Part shown: piece after piece, positions 55,815 to 63,892 of the stretch
Layout of the letters: every line of letters starts with the position of its first letter
How positions within the stretch are numbered: the first letter of the stretch is position 1
Origin: Bacillus licheniformis DSM 13 = ATCC 14580
GTDB lineage: Bacteria > Bacillota > Bacilli > Bacillales > Bacillaceae
Length of the DNA stretch: 64,000 bases
Assembly: GCF_000011645.1 (NCBI RefSeq)
Contig: NC_006270.3
Location: 348,501-412,500 of the forward strand
Reading direction: 5' to 3'
Program-made: the position numbers and the translations under genes
Notes under the pieces: model-generated
What the model was told of the DNA's origin: nothing
Seen by the model: only the letters and a program-made list of their open reading frames with translations
The model's database searches: none

Positions 55815-56555
55815 ATGAACGAGATCATTAAGCAGTTTGGAGCGCCGGCAAGCGGTATGCAGTTGATCTGTTTCCCGTTTGCCGGGGGATATTCGGCATC
55901 ATTCAGACCGCTTCACGAACATTTAAAAACAGATTTTGATATGCTGGCGATCGAACCGCCTGGACACGGCACAAATCGAATGGCGCTTGTCGACAATTTG
56001 GAAAAGCTCGCCGATTTGTATATAGCGGCGCTTAAGCCGCGGCTTTCCTCTCAATTCGTGCTGTTCGGCCACAGTATGGGCGGCATGGTTGTTTACAGGC
56101 TGGCGCAAAAGCTTGAACAAGAAGGGATCTTTCCGGCAGCCGCTGTGATATCAGCGATACAGCCGCCCCATATTCAGCGGCAAAAGGTGTCTCACCAAAA
56201 GGATGACGCATTTCTCGACCATCTCATTCAGCTTGGCGGAATACCCAAAGAACTGGCAGAGCACAGGGAAATGATGAACTTTTTCCTGCCTTCGTTCAGA
56301 GCGGACTACAGAGCGCTTGAGACGTTCTGCCATACCGATCATACGCCGCTTAGATCGCCTGTGCATATTCTGAACGGAGACCGCGATGAGAAATGCATGA
56401 GGGATGCGCTTGGCTGGAAAAAGTGGGCGAATACGATCGATTTCCACTATTTCAAAGGCGGACATATGTATCTTTTATCAGAAACGGAACAAGTAGCCGC
56501 CAAGTTGAAAACGATTGCCGCGGCCAGCCGCAGTACGGCTGTTCCGACAATGTAA
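55815..56555 (+). CDS. lchAD: External type II thioesterase
   Basis: 246-residue alpha/beta-hydrolase that removes misprimed or stalled acyl groups from carrier domains, keeping the synthetase productive. Nucleophile elbow FGHSMGG (Ser about 87), acid in LNGDRDEKC and His in FKGGHMYL. The N-terminal [14 protein letters not shown] is typical of SrfAD-type proteins. GGAGGT lies nine bases before ATG 55815, inside the end of lchAC. Last gene of the lch operon, closed by a strong terminator shared with ycxC. Confidence 0.94.
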   Translation: MNEIIKQFGAPASGMQLICFPFAGGYSASFRPLHEHLKTDFDMLAIEPPGHGTNRMALVDNLEKLADLYIAALKPRLSSQFVLFGHSMGGMVVYRLAQKLEQEGIFPAAAVISAIQPPHIQRQKVSHQKDDAFLDHLIQLGGIPKELAEHREMMNFFLPSFRADYRALETFCHTDHTPLRSPVHILNGDRDEKCMRDALGWKKWANTIDFHYFKGGHMYLLSETEQVAAKLKTIAAASRSTAVPTM

Positions 56556-56561
56556 AGAAAG

Positions 56562-56603
56562 CGGAAAATCGGTGTGCTGCAGCTGCCGATTTTCCGTTTT
56601 TTC
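56562..56603. terminator. Bidirectional terminator between lchAD and ycxC
   Basis: CGGAAAATCGG / CCGATTTTCCG, 11 perfect pairs and a 13-base loop, followed by six T on the plus strand. It ends the lch operon. Confidence 0.88.
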
Positions 56604-57513
56604 AGCTTTTTTTCAGCCGATTTTCCCGCCGAACCATCGTCGCCCCAATAATTCCGGCAATGATCATCCCCGTTCCGGCGAAGTGAAACCATTCGAGTGA
56701 TTCTCCCAGCCATATAATCCCCGCCAAAATCGTCACCAGTGTCGCCAAGTGATTAAACATGCTGATTTTCGCAGCTTCTATTTTTGACAGTGCATAATTT
56801 GATAAAAATGATGTCGCAAACGATGACAACACGCCTAAATACAATACCGAAAGAACAAACACCGGATCAGTGAAGGGGGCAAAAAATCCGCTCAGCGTGC
56901 CGTCTGACATATGGCTGATTCCGGCGATGCCGTTGAAAAAAAGAAATCCCGCTCCCGTTGTGACATATGTTAATTCAAGCGAGCTGAAGGTTCGCGTCAT
57001 CTTTCTGGCGAGCACGCTGTAGCCCGCCGATGAAAGCGCCGAAAGCAAAATCAGCGCCGCCCCTCTTAAATCGGAACTTCCGGTGCCTGCACTTTTCATC
57101 ATAAAGATGCAGGCCACCCCCGCCGCTGACAAGACGGTAAAAAAGAATTGCCGTTTCGTAAACCGCTCATTTAAAAAATAAGCGGCGAATATCATGGTGA
57201 AAATCGGGATCGCCGCTTGAATGATTCCGGCTTCAGACGAAGACGTGTAGACGAGCCCGAAAACTTGAAAAGCAAAAAACATGACAGGGTAAAATAATGC
57301 TAAAGGCAGCACTTTCAGTGCGTCTTTTATGCTGATGGCGATCTTCACCCATCCGAGCAGAAGGGGAATAAGCGCAGCCAAAAAAGCGACCGTAAAGCGA
57401 TGGGCCAGAATGTCGACCGGACTCGCTGCAGTGAGAGCCAATTTGACAAAGAAAAAGGAAAATCCAATGATAAAAGCATAGAGCAAAGCTGCCGCATAAG
57501 CAGATTTGTTCAA
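56602..57513 (-). CDS. ycxC: EamA/DMT-family transporter YcxC
   Basis: 303-residue drug/metabolite transporter with ten membrane segments in two EamA repeats, the second starting near residue 150 (LRGAALILLSALSSAGYSVLARK). The substrate is unknown; amino acids or related metabolites are usual for the family. The gene is divergent from ycxD, whose product is a MocR-type regulator. The pair is next to srfA and sfp in B. subtilis too. The operator-like palindrome at 57613-57632 and further half-sites lie in the shared intergenic region, so YcxD probably controls YcxC. ycxA and ycxB, present between srfAD and ycxC in B. subtilis, are absent here. Confidence 0.9.
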   Translation of the reverse strand: MNKSAYAAALLYAFIIGFSFFFVKLALTAASPVDILAHRFTVAFLAALIPLLLGWVKIAISIKDALKVLPLALFYPVMFFAFQVFGLVYTSSSEAGIIQAAIPIFTMIFAAYFLNERFTKRQFFFTVLSAAGVACIFMMKSAGTGSSDLRGAALILLSALSSAGYSVLARKMTRTFSSLELTYVTTGAGFLFFNGIAGISHMSDGTLSGFFAPFTDPVFVLSVLYLGVLSSFATSFLSNYALSKIEAAKISMFNHLATLVTILAGIIWLGESLEWFHFAGTGMIIAGIIGATMVRRENRLKKS

Positions 57514-57545
57514 AGTCGATCATCTCCGTTAAAGTATGCATGCAA

Positions 57546-57597
57546 TACAGATATTTTACCGGCTTCTGTCATCTTATACGGAAGCGAAATCTGATAC
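57546..57597. promoter_or_regulatory. Additional half-sites for the YcxD-type regulator
   Basis: TACAGAT (57546-57552, reverse orientation) and AATCTGATAC (57588-57597, direct) repeat the arm sequence of the palindrome downstream. The direct copies start 25 bases apart, a spacing typical of MocR proteins that bind two turns of DNA. Confidence 0.4.
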
Positions 57598-57612
57598 AAT
57601 ACAAAAAAACGG

Positions 57613-57632
57613 AATCTGTACCGTTACAGATT
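57613..57632. promoter_or_regulatory. Palindromic operator between ycxC and ycxD
   Basis: AATCTGTA-CCGT-TACAGATT, perfect 8-bp arms with a 4-base spacer, ending 16 bases before the ycxD start. It is the probable binding site of the adjacent GntR/MocR regulator, allowing autoregulation. Confidence 0.6.
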
Positions 57633-57648
57633 GGCGAAGGAGACGAAC

Positions 57649-58998
57649 ATGCACAAATATGTCGCACTGATGAACGAATTGGAGGATATGATCGAAGACA
57701 AATCCTTTCAGGAAGGGGACAGGCTGCCTTCCATCCGCGCGCTGGCCATACGTTTCAAGGTAAGCAAAAGCACGGTCATCAGGGCGTTGAACGAGCTGGA
57801 AAGACGGCACCTCATCTATTCAGTGCCGAAAAGCGGCTATTACGTCGTGAAAAAAACGAATCAGCGGCCCAACTCCGGAAAGGCTGTAATCGATTTCGCA
57901 GCATCCGCTCCTGATCCGGATGTTTTTCCATACATCGATTTTCAGCATTGCATCAATAAAGCCATCGATACATACAAAAACGATCTGTTTATTTATGGGA
58001 CGCCGAAAGGTCTGCCGTCGTTAATCCAAGCCGTTCAGAAAGAGCTCGCAAACAGCCAGGTGTTTGCAAAAGAGGAACACATATTTATTACATCAGGCGT
58101 CCAGCAGGCCCTCGCCTTGCTCGCTTCAATGCCTTTTCCAAACCGGAAGCGGAAAGTTCTGATCGAACAGCCGAGCTATCATTTATTGATTAAATACCTT
58201 GAAGTTCACGGCATCCCCGCGGTCGGCATCGAGAGAACCGCCGAAGGCATCGATATGGACGAGCTGGAGCGCATCTTTCAAACCGAAGATATCAAATTTT
58301 TTTATACGATGCCGAGATTCCACAATCCGCTCGGGACATCCTACACGGAACGGGAAAAAACGGCCATCGTCAAGCTGGCGGAGAAATATGACGTCTATAT
58401 TGCCGAGGATGATTTTTTAGGAGATTTGGAGAATGATAAAAAGGCGGATCCGTTACATTACTATGACATTTCTTCCCACGTTATTTATTTGAAAAGTTTC
58501 TCAAAGATTATTTTTCCGGGTCTGCGGGTCGGAGCCGCCGTGCTGCCCGATTCTCTGACAATTGTGTTCAACCGGTACAAACAGCTGCTCGACATTGACA
58601 GTTCCATGCTGTCTCAGGCCGCTTTGGAGATCTATTTGAAGAGCGGGATGTTTGAAAAGCATAAGCAAAAGATCCGTTCTTCCTATCAAAAAAGATCATG
58701 CCTTCTGCATGATCTGCTAAAAGAATGTTCCGCGTCTCTAGGGGATGTGTTTGAATTTCATCCTCCCGCACAGCCGGCTATCCACACCCATATTGAATTG
58801 GACCGGACGATCCCGGCATCCCGTCTGATTAAAAGCCTACAAAAACGGGACGTCCTGCTCGAACCGGTCAACGCTCATTATATGCCGGCTTTTCCAAAAA
58901 GAAATCTATTGAAAATCAATACGTCCAATGTGAAGGAAGAGGACATCCGCAGCGGCATCGAGCGGTTGCGGCAAGCGGTGGAAACCGCTTATTTTTAG
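57649..58998 (+). CDS. ycxD: MocR-type GntR/aminotransferase regulator YcxD
   Basis: 449-residue fusion of an N-terminal GntR winged helix (FQEGDRLPSIRALAIRFKVSKSTVIRALNELE, residues about 18-50) to a fold-type I aminotransferase domain. The PLP site is recognisable, with EDDFLGDLENDKK and the lysine motif YLKSFSKIIFPGLRVGAAVLP. Such proteins sense PLP and an amino-acid ligand and regulate a nearby gene, here probably ycxC. ATG 57649 is chosen for AAGGAG seven bases upstream; TTG 57631 lies within the operator. A GGAA-loop terminator overlaps the end of the gene. Convergent with sfp. Confidence 0.92.
   Translation: MHKYVALMNELEDMIEDKSFQEGDRLPSIRALAIRFKVSKSTVIRALNELERRHLIYSVPKSGYYVVKKTNQRPNSGKAVIDFAASAPDPDVFPYIDFQHCINKAIDTYKNDLFIYGTPKGLPSLIQAVQKELANSQVFAKEEHIFITSGVQQALALLASMPFPNRKRKVLIEQPSYHLLIKYLEVHGIPAVGIERTAEGIDMDELERIFQTEDIKFFYTMPRFHNPLGTSYTEREKTAIVKLAEKYDVYIAEDDFLGDLENDKKADPLHYYDISSHVIYLKSFSKIIFPGLRVGAAVLPDSLTIVFNRYKQLLDIDSSMLSQAALEIYLKSGMFEKHKQKIRSSYQKRSCLLHDLLKECSASLGDVFEFHPPAQPAIHTHIELDRTIPASRLIKSLQKRDVLLEPVNAHYMPAFPKRNLLKINTSNVKEEDIRSGIERLRQAVETAYF
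58973..58996 (+). terminator. Terminator within the 3' end of ycxD
   Basis: AAGCGGT / ACCGCTT with a GGAA loop followed by ATTTTTA. It sits in the last codons of ycxD and includes the stop region. Confidence 0.55.
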
Positions 58999-59009
58999 GG
59001 CGGGACTTT

Positions 59010-59690
59010 TTAAAGCATTGACAGTTCAGCGCAGCTTTTCATCACAATCCGGCCGGGAAATTCAGGTGCGGCGGAACACACCGCCATTTTATAGCCGGGG
59101 TCAATTTCATAGGCTTGTATATAGCAAGGCGGATAGCCGGGGGGAGTTTCCACCGAAGCTCGCCCCTGTTCGTTCAGTTTGACGGAGAAGGAATCAAGCG
59201 GCAGAGACAGGCCTTTTCCCGCCTGTTTAATAAAGCTTTCTTTCATCGTCCACAAATGATAGAAATACGACAGGCGTTCTGATTCGTCCTTTTCCATGAG
59301 ATCATCGTGCTCGGAAGGTGAAAAAAACCGTTTGGCAATGTCGAAATTGATCGGCTTGATCTTTTCGACATCCACTCCGATCGGCTGCGCGCCGGCTCCG
59401 CACACGATCCATTTTCCGGAGTGGGAAATGTTGAAATGAAAGTCGTTCAGACCTTCAGCAGCCGGTTTGCCGTACCTTCCTTCTGTAAAACGGATCTGCT
59501 CATTCGGCAAATGAAACGTTTCGCTGATGATGTGCCTCGCCAGCACTTCTCCGATCAGCGTCCGGCTGGCATCTTCGGGATATCTGTATCTGCCCACTTT
59601 TTTTCGCTTTTCTTCAGACACCATGGCCATCATTCGGTTAAATTGACCGGCTTCCGGCAGCTGATCCATATAAACGGCGTAAATCTTCAT
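59010..59690 (-). CDS. sfp: 4'-phosphopantetheinyl transferase Sfp, intact
   Basis: 226-residue Sfp-type transferase that attaches phosphopantetheine from CoA to the carrier domains of LchAA, LchAB and LchAC; without it no lichenysin forms. Seen: FNISHSGKWIVCG, the metal site IGVDVEKIKP and FYHLWTMKESFIKQAGKGLSLPL. Length and sequence match the functional B. subtilis protein, with no frameshift such as that known in strain 168. Start ATG 59690 has AAGAGG nine bases upstream; an in-frame ATG 59729 would add 13 unrelated residues. Transcribed toward ycxD. Confidence 0.95.
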   Translation of the reverse strand: MKIYAVYMDQLPEAGQFNRMMAMVSEEKRKKVGRYRYPEDASRTLIGEVLARHIISETFHLPNEQIRFTEGRYGKPAAEGLNDFHFNISHSGKWIVCGAGAQPIGVDVEKIKPINFDIAKRFFSPSEHDDLMEKDESERLSYFYHLWTMKESFIKQAGKGLSLPLDSFSVKLNEQGRASVETPPGYPPCYIQAYEIDPGYKMAVCSAAPEFPGRIVMKSCAELSML

Positions 59691-59789
59691 CAAACGCAAC
59701 CTCTTCACATGATATTTTTCTGCTTTCATTTTAGCAAACAGACAGCAGGAAAGATAGGCATGATACTTGTGCAGAATGGAGTAATGAAC

Positions 59790-60575
59790 ATGATAGACGG
59801 AACATTGATAAAAGATACATGCTTCGGGAGGGAGCTTTTGATCTATCTTCCTCCTTCATACGGGAGCGGTGAAAACCGCTATCCCGTTCTATACGTCCAT
59901 GACCTGGGAGATTTATTCGATCCGGCATACAGCAACAGTCTGCGCTCAATCGAAAAGCTGTTTTCGAGTCAGGAAGTGCCGGAATTGCTGCTGGTCGGAG
60001 TGGCTCCAAAAGACAGGGAAAGCGAATACACGCCTTTTCCCAAGCGGCATTTGCTGCCGAATAAACGGGAGTACGGCGGGAAGGGCAACGAATATGCCGC
60101 TTTTTTGGCCAATCGGCTCAAGCCTCATATCGACCGGCACTACCGAACAAATCCGAGCCGTGAACAAACAGGAATCATCGGAAAGTCGTTCGGAGGGTTG
60201 ATCTCGGTTTACACAGCTTTTCTAGCATCGGAGACCTTTGGAAAAATCGGATCTTTGTCAGGTTCTTTCTGGTTTGAAGGAATAACCGAGTTTATGAAGA
60301 ATAACCGCTTTGAGAATAAGCATCTGCGCATTTATATGGATGTCGGAAGCACGGAAGGGACAGACAGGGATAATCTGCAGAAAGAGATGATACCGAGGAC
60401 AAAGGAAGCCTTCAGCCTGTTAACAGAAAGCGCCGCCTCCGAAAAAGAACTGAAATTTGTCATTGATGAAGGTGGCTCACATCGGCTTGAGCGGTTTGCG
60501 AAGCGTTTTCCGGAAGCCGTTAAATGGCTGTTTGGCTCCTGTCACAACAGCGCACGGAATGGCAGGAGTTTCTGA
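59790..60575 (+). CDS. Putative esterase (Fes/YbbA type)
   Basis: 261-residue alpha/beta-hydrolase of the esterase-D/Fes family. The nucleophile motif is GIIGKSFGGLISVY (Ser about 133); DEGGSHRLERF supplies the His. RYPVLYVHDLGDLFDP near the start is typical of trilactone esterases such as YbbA/BesA, but no siderophore genes are next to it. The similarity may instead reflect a general carboxylesterase. No signal peptide. ATG 59790 has GGAG eight bases upstream. The long open frame upstream overlaps sfp on the other strand and is not coding. It is followed by an AraC-type regulator pseudogene in the same orientation. Confidence 0.82.
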   Translation: MIDGTLIKDTCFGRELLIYLPPSYGSGENRYPVLYVHDLGDLFDPAYSNSLRSIEKLFSSQEVPELLLVGVAPKDRESEYTPFPKRHLLPNKREYGGKGNEYAAFLANRLKPHIDRHYRTNPSREQTGIIGKSFGGLISVYTAFLASETFGKIGSLSGSFWFEGITEFMKNNRFENKHLRIYMDVGSTEGTDRDNLQKEMIPRTKEAFSLLTESAASEKELKFVIDEGGSHRLERFAKRFPEAVKWLFGSCHNSARNGRSF

Positions 60576-60615
60576 TTGGCATGAAGTATCGTTGTAAACG
60601 AGAGGCGCGGAAGCA

Positions 60616-61464
60616 ATGGACATTCTGAATCGTTTGGCTGAAAAACATCGATTATATTGAAAAGCACTGGATCAGCCGCTGAAACACGAAGACATCGCCA
60701 AAATCGCATATTGTTCGAAATTTCATTATCAGCGGATGATCTACATGCTGACGGGTGTCACCTTTGCCGATTACATTCGGAAAAGAAGGCTGACAGCCGC
60801 CGCGCAGGAGCTGACTGCAAGTGGTTGATGCTGCTTTTAAATACGGCTACAGCACACCGGAATCATTATCGGGAGGCCTTCAGCCGCCTTCACGGCATCA
60901 GCCCTTCACAGGCCCGAGAAAAAGGCGGACGCTCAGGGCATTTCCACGTCTATCCTTTCATATTCAAATAAAGGGAGTGGAGGATATGGATTACAAGATT
61001 GTTGAAAAAGAACCGTTTCAGGTGATCGGCAAAGCGTTGGAGGTTACGGTCAAGGATGGTCAAAACAAAAAGGATATTCCGGCTTTTTGGAACGAATTAA
61101 ATCACAACGGCTTTACCGATTCTTTAAAACCGCACATCGGCCCGCTTGGCTTCCTTGGCGTCTGCATGGATTTTAACGATCAACCCGATACGTTCAATTT
61201 TTGAAAAAAATACCGCTTACACGCCTGCCGGCTGTGTCGAAAAAACGATTCCCGCCGCAACTTGGGCCGTCTTTGAGGCCATCGGCCCCGTCAATCCGGC
61301 TGGTCAAGCCACATGGGAAAGGATCTTCTCAGAATGTTTTCCGGCGACTGGCTATGAACTGGCGAACGAGCCGCAATTTGAAGCCTATCCTGAGGACGGG
61401 GATATTATGGCGCAAGATCATATCACCGAAATTTGGATACCGGTGGTAAGCAGAAATAATCCTG
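60616..61464 (+). pseudogene. AraC-type regulator with effector-binding domain, multiply frameshifted
   Basis: Pieces in different frames together spell an AraC/GyrI-like regulator. MDILNRL; then IDYIEKHW; then KHEDIAKIAYCSKFHYQRMIYMLTGVTFADYIRKRR (helix-turn-helix); then VVDAAFKYGYSTPES; then AFSRLHGISPSQARE; then an effector-binding domain starting MDYKIVEKEPFQVIGKALEV. That domain breaks again near 61200 and resumes as NTAYTPAGCVEKTIPAATWAVFEAIG. At least five frame changes (near 60645, 60670, 60825, 60875, 60940 and 61200) rule out a simple sequencing slip. The effector-domain part keeps its own GGAGGAT before an ATG, so a fragment of about 70 residues could still be made. The gene is decaying. 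Confidence 0.85.
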
Positions 61465-61470
61465 AACTAG

Positions 61471-61499
61471 AAAAACGGATGAAACGCTCATCCGTTTTT
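61471..61499. terminator. Bidirectional terminator overlapping the yczE stop
   Basis: AAAAACGGATGA / TCATCCGTTTTT, 12 perfect pairs around AACGC, with T runs on both strands. The yczE stop codon is part of the stem. Confidence 0.85.
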
Positions 61500-62150
61500 T
61501 TTCAGCGACATATGTACAGGCTTGGCAGCTCTGATGCGCCTTCCTGCCATTGCTGCTTTTAAAAGCTGTTTGGACTGCGGCAAAGAAAACCGCAAAATCA
61601 GGCCGGTTAAAATGGCGGTTAAAACAGTACCGATGCCGATCGGCCCGCCGAGCAGCCAGCCGATCAATAAAATCGTCAGCTCCATTCCGTTTCGGACCCA
61701 CTGAACGTTCCAGCCCGTTTTCTCGGAAATCAAAAGCATCAGGGAGTCACGCGGACCCGCACCGAGATCGGCCGATACATAAATGCCGACTCCGTAACCG
61801 ATAAAAATAACGCCGATCACGAATACGACAGTGCTTGAAATATACGTTTCCGGGTCTGGAAGAATATAAGTAAAGAAATCTATAAAAATACCGATTAACA
61901 GCATATTGAGCACGGCGCCGATTTTCGGCCATGCTTTTGTAAATAAGGACGTTAAACCTACGATGACCGCCCCGACAATAATCGCCCATTGGCCGACCGT
62001 AAGGCCCAAAAGCATATACAGCCCGTAGTGAAACGCATCCCAAGGACCGATGCCGAGCACTTTCCCTTCAATCGTAAGAGAAACCCCGAAAGACAAAACA
62101 ATCAATCCGACAAAATAAAAAAGCCAGCGCAAAACAAGTTCCCGCTTCAA
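61488..62150 (-). CDS. yczE: YczE integral membrane protein
   Basis: 220-residue membrane protein with about five segments of the YczE/YyaS/YitT-like family. It is conserved next to sfp in Bacillus. In some strains the homologue is reported to be needed for lipopeptide production by an unknown route. Conserved stretches GKVLGIGPWDAFHYGLYMLLGLTVGQW and SADLGAGPRDSLMLLISEKTGW are visible. Start is TTG 62150 with GAGGGG seven bases upstream. A TG-A-TACAAT extended -10 lies about 40 bases before. In B. subtilis tcyC, tcyB and tcyA come next; here they are replaced by an unrelated exported-protein/ABC unit. Confidence 0.92.
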   Translation of the reverse strand: MKRELVLRWLFYFVGLIVLSFGVSLTIEGKVLGIGPWDAFHYGLYMLLGLTVGQWAIIVGAVIVGLTSLFTKAWPKIGAVLNMLLIGIFIDFFTYILPDPETYISSTVVFVIGVIFIGYGVGIYVSADLGAGPRDSLMLLISEKTGWNVQWVRNGMELTILLIGWLLGGPIGIGTVLTAILTGLILRFSLPQSKQLLKAAMAGRRIRAAKPVHMSLKKNG

Positions 62151-62271
62151 TGGATTCCCCTCTTTTCAAAAAAACAATCAATTGTCATTGTATCATATTC
62201 TTCAGTGGGGTGATATCCAAAAAATGTTTTATTTTGTGTAATACTTGTACCAAACTTTATTAAAATAACAA

Positions 62272-62300
62272 TTGACTAAAAGATATTTCCATTTTATAAA
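62272..62300 (+). promoter_or_regulatory. SigA promoter of the exported-protein/ABC unit
   Basis: TTGACT (62272-62277), 17-base spacer, TATAAA (62295-62300), about 105 bases before the ATG. The leader is A+T-rich and shows no structure I recognise. Confidence 0.65.
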
Positions 62301-62405
62301 ATTAATGTATAATATTTACTAGTAGGTGATCTTTATAGGGATAGTTGCTTAAAAGGTATATAGACTTTAATGGATTTGGGATCATTCTAAAAAAGGAGAG
62401 TAAAC

Positions 62406-62936
62406 ATGAAGAAACTTTATATTAGTGCTGTCCTGGGTTTATTGTTTGTTTTTGTTGGTGGAACAAAAATACATGCTCAAGAACCACAGAACAATAACGG
62501 GGTTTTGGATGAGAATAAATTCATTGATGAAACAGTGTATTCATATACGCAGCCAATTAGCATACAGGATGGTGAAGTAACAACACAAGCGAAAAAATAT
62601 ATCAAAACCGTGTCAGTTAATAGGAGCTATAAAAGTCTTTTAAACATTGTAGTTGCCAGACATTACTCTGATACTACTTTCACTTACGGAAGCGGTAAGT
62701 TATATAAGAGTCCCAGAGCTTTAAGTAATGATTGGTGGACACTTCCTCCGAATTTTAAATCAGGAAGCTCTAAAAGCTGGGACTGGTACAATACAGGGAA
62801 AGGTGCAACAGGACGTTCTAATTTACAAGTAAGATACACTTGGGGAGTTCCAACACCATGGGGGCCAGTTGGATCTAATTATAGCTCAAGAATAAAGGTT
62901 TCATTTAAATCAAATGGCAGTTGGTATACAAATTAA
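62406..62936 (+). CDS. Unknown exported protein
   Basis: 176 residues, not recognised. A clean Sec signal (KKLYISAVLGLLFVFVGGTKIHA, likely cut after Ala 24) precedes a 150-residue mature protein. The first 40 residues are acidic and Asn/Glu-rich and look like a propeptide or linker. The rest is rich in Ser, Tyr, Trp and Lys (SNDWWTLPPNF, SKSWDWYNTGKGATG, YTWGVPTPWGPVGSNYSS) with no cysteine, suggesting a compact beta structure. AAAGGAGAG precedes the ATG. Codon use and base composition are more A+T-rich than the flanking genes. It is followed 26 bases on by an ABC transporter, so the unit may secrete, sense or give protection from this protein. Confidence 0.8.
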   Translation: MKKLYISAVLGLLFVFVGGTKIHAQEPQNNNGVLDENKFIDETVYSYTQPISIQDGEVTTQAKKYIKTVSVNRSYKSLLNIVVARHYSDTTFTYGSGKLYKSPRALSNDWWTLPPNFKSGSSKSWDWYNTGKGATGRSNLQVRYTWGVPTPWGPVGSNYSSRIKVSFKSNGSWYTN

Positions 62937-62962
62937 AGCTATATATGAAAGGTGACATACCG

Positions 62963-63892
62963 ATGGGTACAATAGGGATAAACTTTAAAAACATTCAACA
63001 TCAATATCGTACCAAGGATGTGCTAAGGGGGGTGAGTTTCCATGCCGATCCCTCCTCCATCACGTTCTTGGCAGGCGAGAATGGAGCCGGAAAGACAACT
63101 TTGATAAAGGTTGCTCTCGGCTTAATCAGTCCGAAGGCAGGAAATGCGCTGTTCGACGGGCAAAGCGTCGGGGAAATCCGGGAGAAGATCAGCTGCGTGT
63201 TTGATGAGCCTCCTGTTTATCCTAATGAAAGTGGTCTTGACAATCTAAAGTTTTTATCAGGTATACACAGCCTTGATCGAAAGTGGAGTCAGGAGGTTTG
63301 TGCCATGCTCAAATTGGATGAGGGACTTTTAAAACAAAAAGCAAAAGCGCTATCACTGGGTCAAAGACACCGTTTAGCTGTAGCGGCCGCGTTATTGCGC
63401 AAACCTAAATATTTGTTTCTTGATGAGCCGTCAATCGGCCTCGACCCACCGTCATGGCAGCTGGTCCAAATCGCTTTAAAACAGATGACTGCCAGGGGAT
63501 GTGCAATTTTGATTACGGGGCAAAATTATGACGCGATTGAAAATCTCGCTGACAATATAGCGATTTTGCAAAGTGGAAAAATTATCTTCTCCGGTCCTAT
63601 TGTAAAACTTGTTCAAGCATTTCCCGTATATGTTCGAATTGTAACTGATGACCATCGGGAAATAGCTGTGCAGTTTCCAGAAGCTGAACCTGATTCTTCC
63701 GGAATATACCGCATCGTTTGCGAATCAGGTGAACAGGCCCGCGCCGTGATTGATCAGGTGAGGAGAAGCACCCTGAATTTTCAAGAGCTATCGACTGAAA
63801 AAGCGTCAATGGGGAAAATGGTGACAGATATTTACAAGGATGGATTTCAGTCGGAAAAGAGAGGGTTAACGTATGAATCCGTTCAAAATTGA
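62963..63892 (+). CDS. ABC transporter ATPase
   Basis: 309-residue ATPase of the exporter/bacitracin-resistance-like (CcmA) branch. Walker A GENGAGKTT (38-46), signature LSLGQRHRLAVA, Walker B KYLFLDEPSIGLDPPS, and an H-loop region in which the usual His is replaced (ILITGQNYDAIENLADNI). A C-terminal extension of about 90 residues follows. I chose ATG 62963, seven bases after AGGTGA. The gene overlaps the permease start by 20 bases, so they are coupled. Substrate unknown. Exporters of this layout often give self-protection against peptides, which would fit the secreted protein upstream (inference). Confidence 0.85.
   Translation: MGTIGINFKNIQHQYRTKDVLRGVSFHADPSSITFLAGENGAGKTTLIKVALGLISPKAGNALFDGQSVGEIREKISCVFDEPPVYPNESGLDNLKFLSGIHSLDRKWSQEVCAMLKLDEGLLKQKAKALSLGQRHRLAVAAALLRKPKYLFLDEPSIGLDPPSWQLVQIALKQMTARGCAILITGQNYDAIENLADNIAILQSGKIIFSGPIVKLVQAFPVYVRIVTDDHREIAVQFPEAEPDSSGIYRIVCESGEQARAVIDQVRRSTLNFQELSTEKASMGKMVTDIYKDGFQSEKRGLTYESVQN

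Noticed and set aside
59421..59789. An in-frame 123-codon extension upstream of the esterase.
   Set aside because: It overlaps sfp on the opposite strand, has no homology to esterases and no ribosome site at its ATG.
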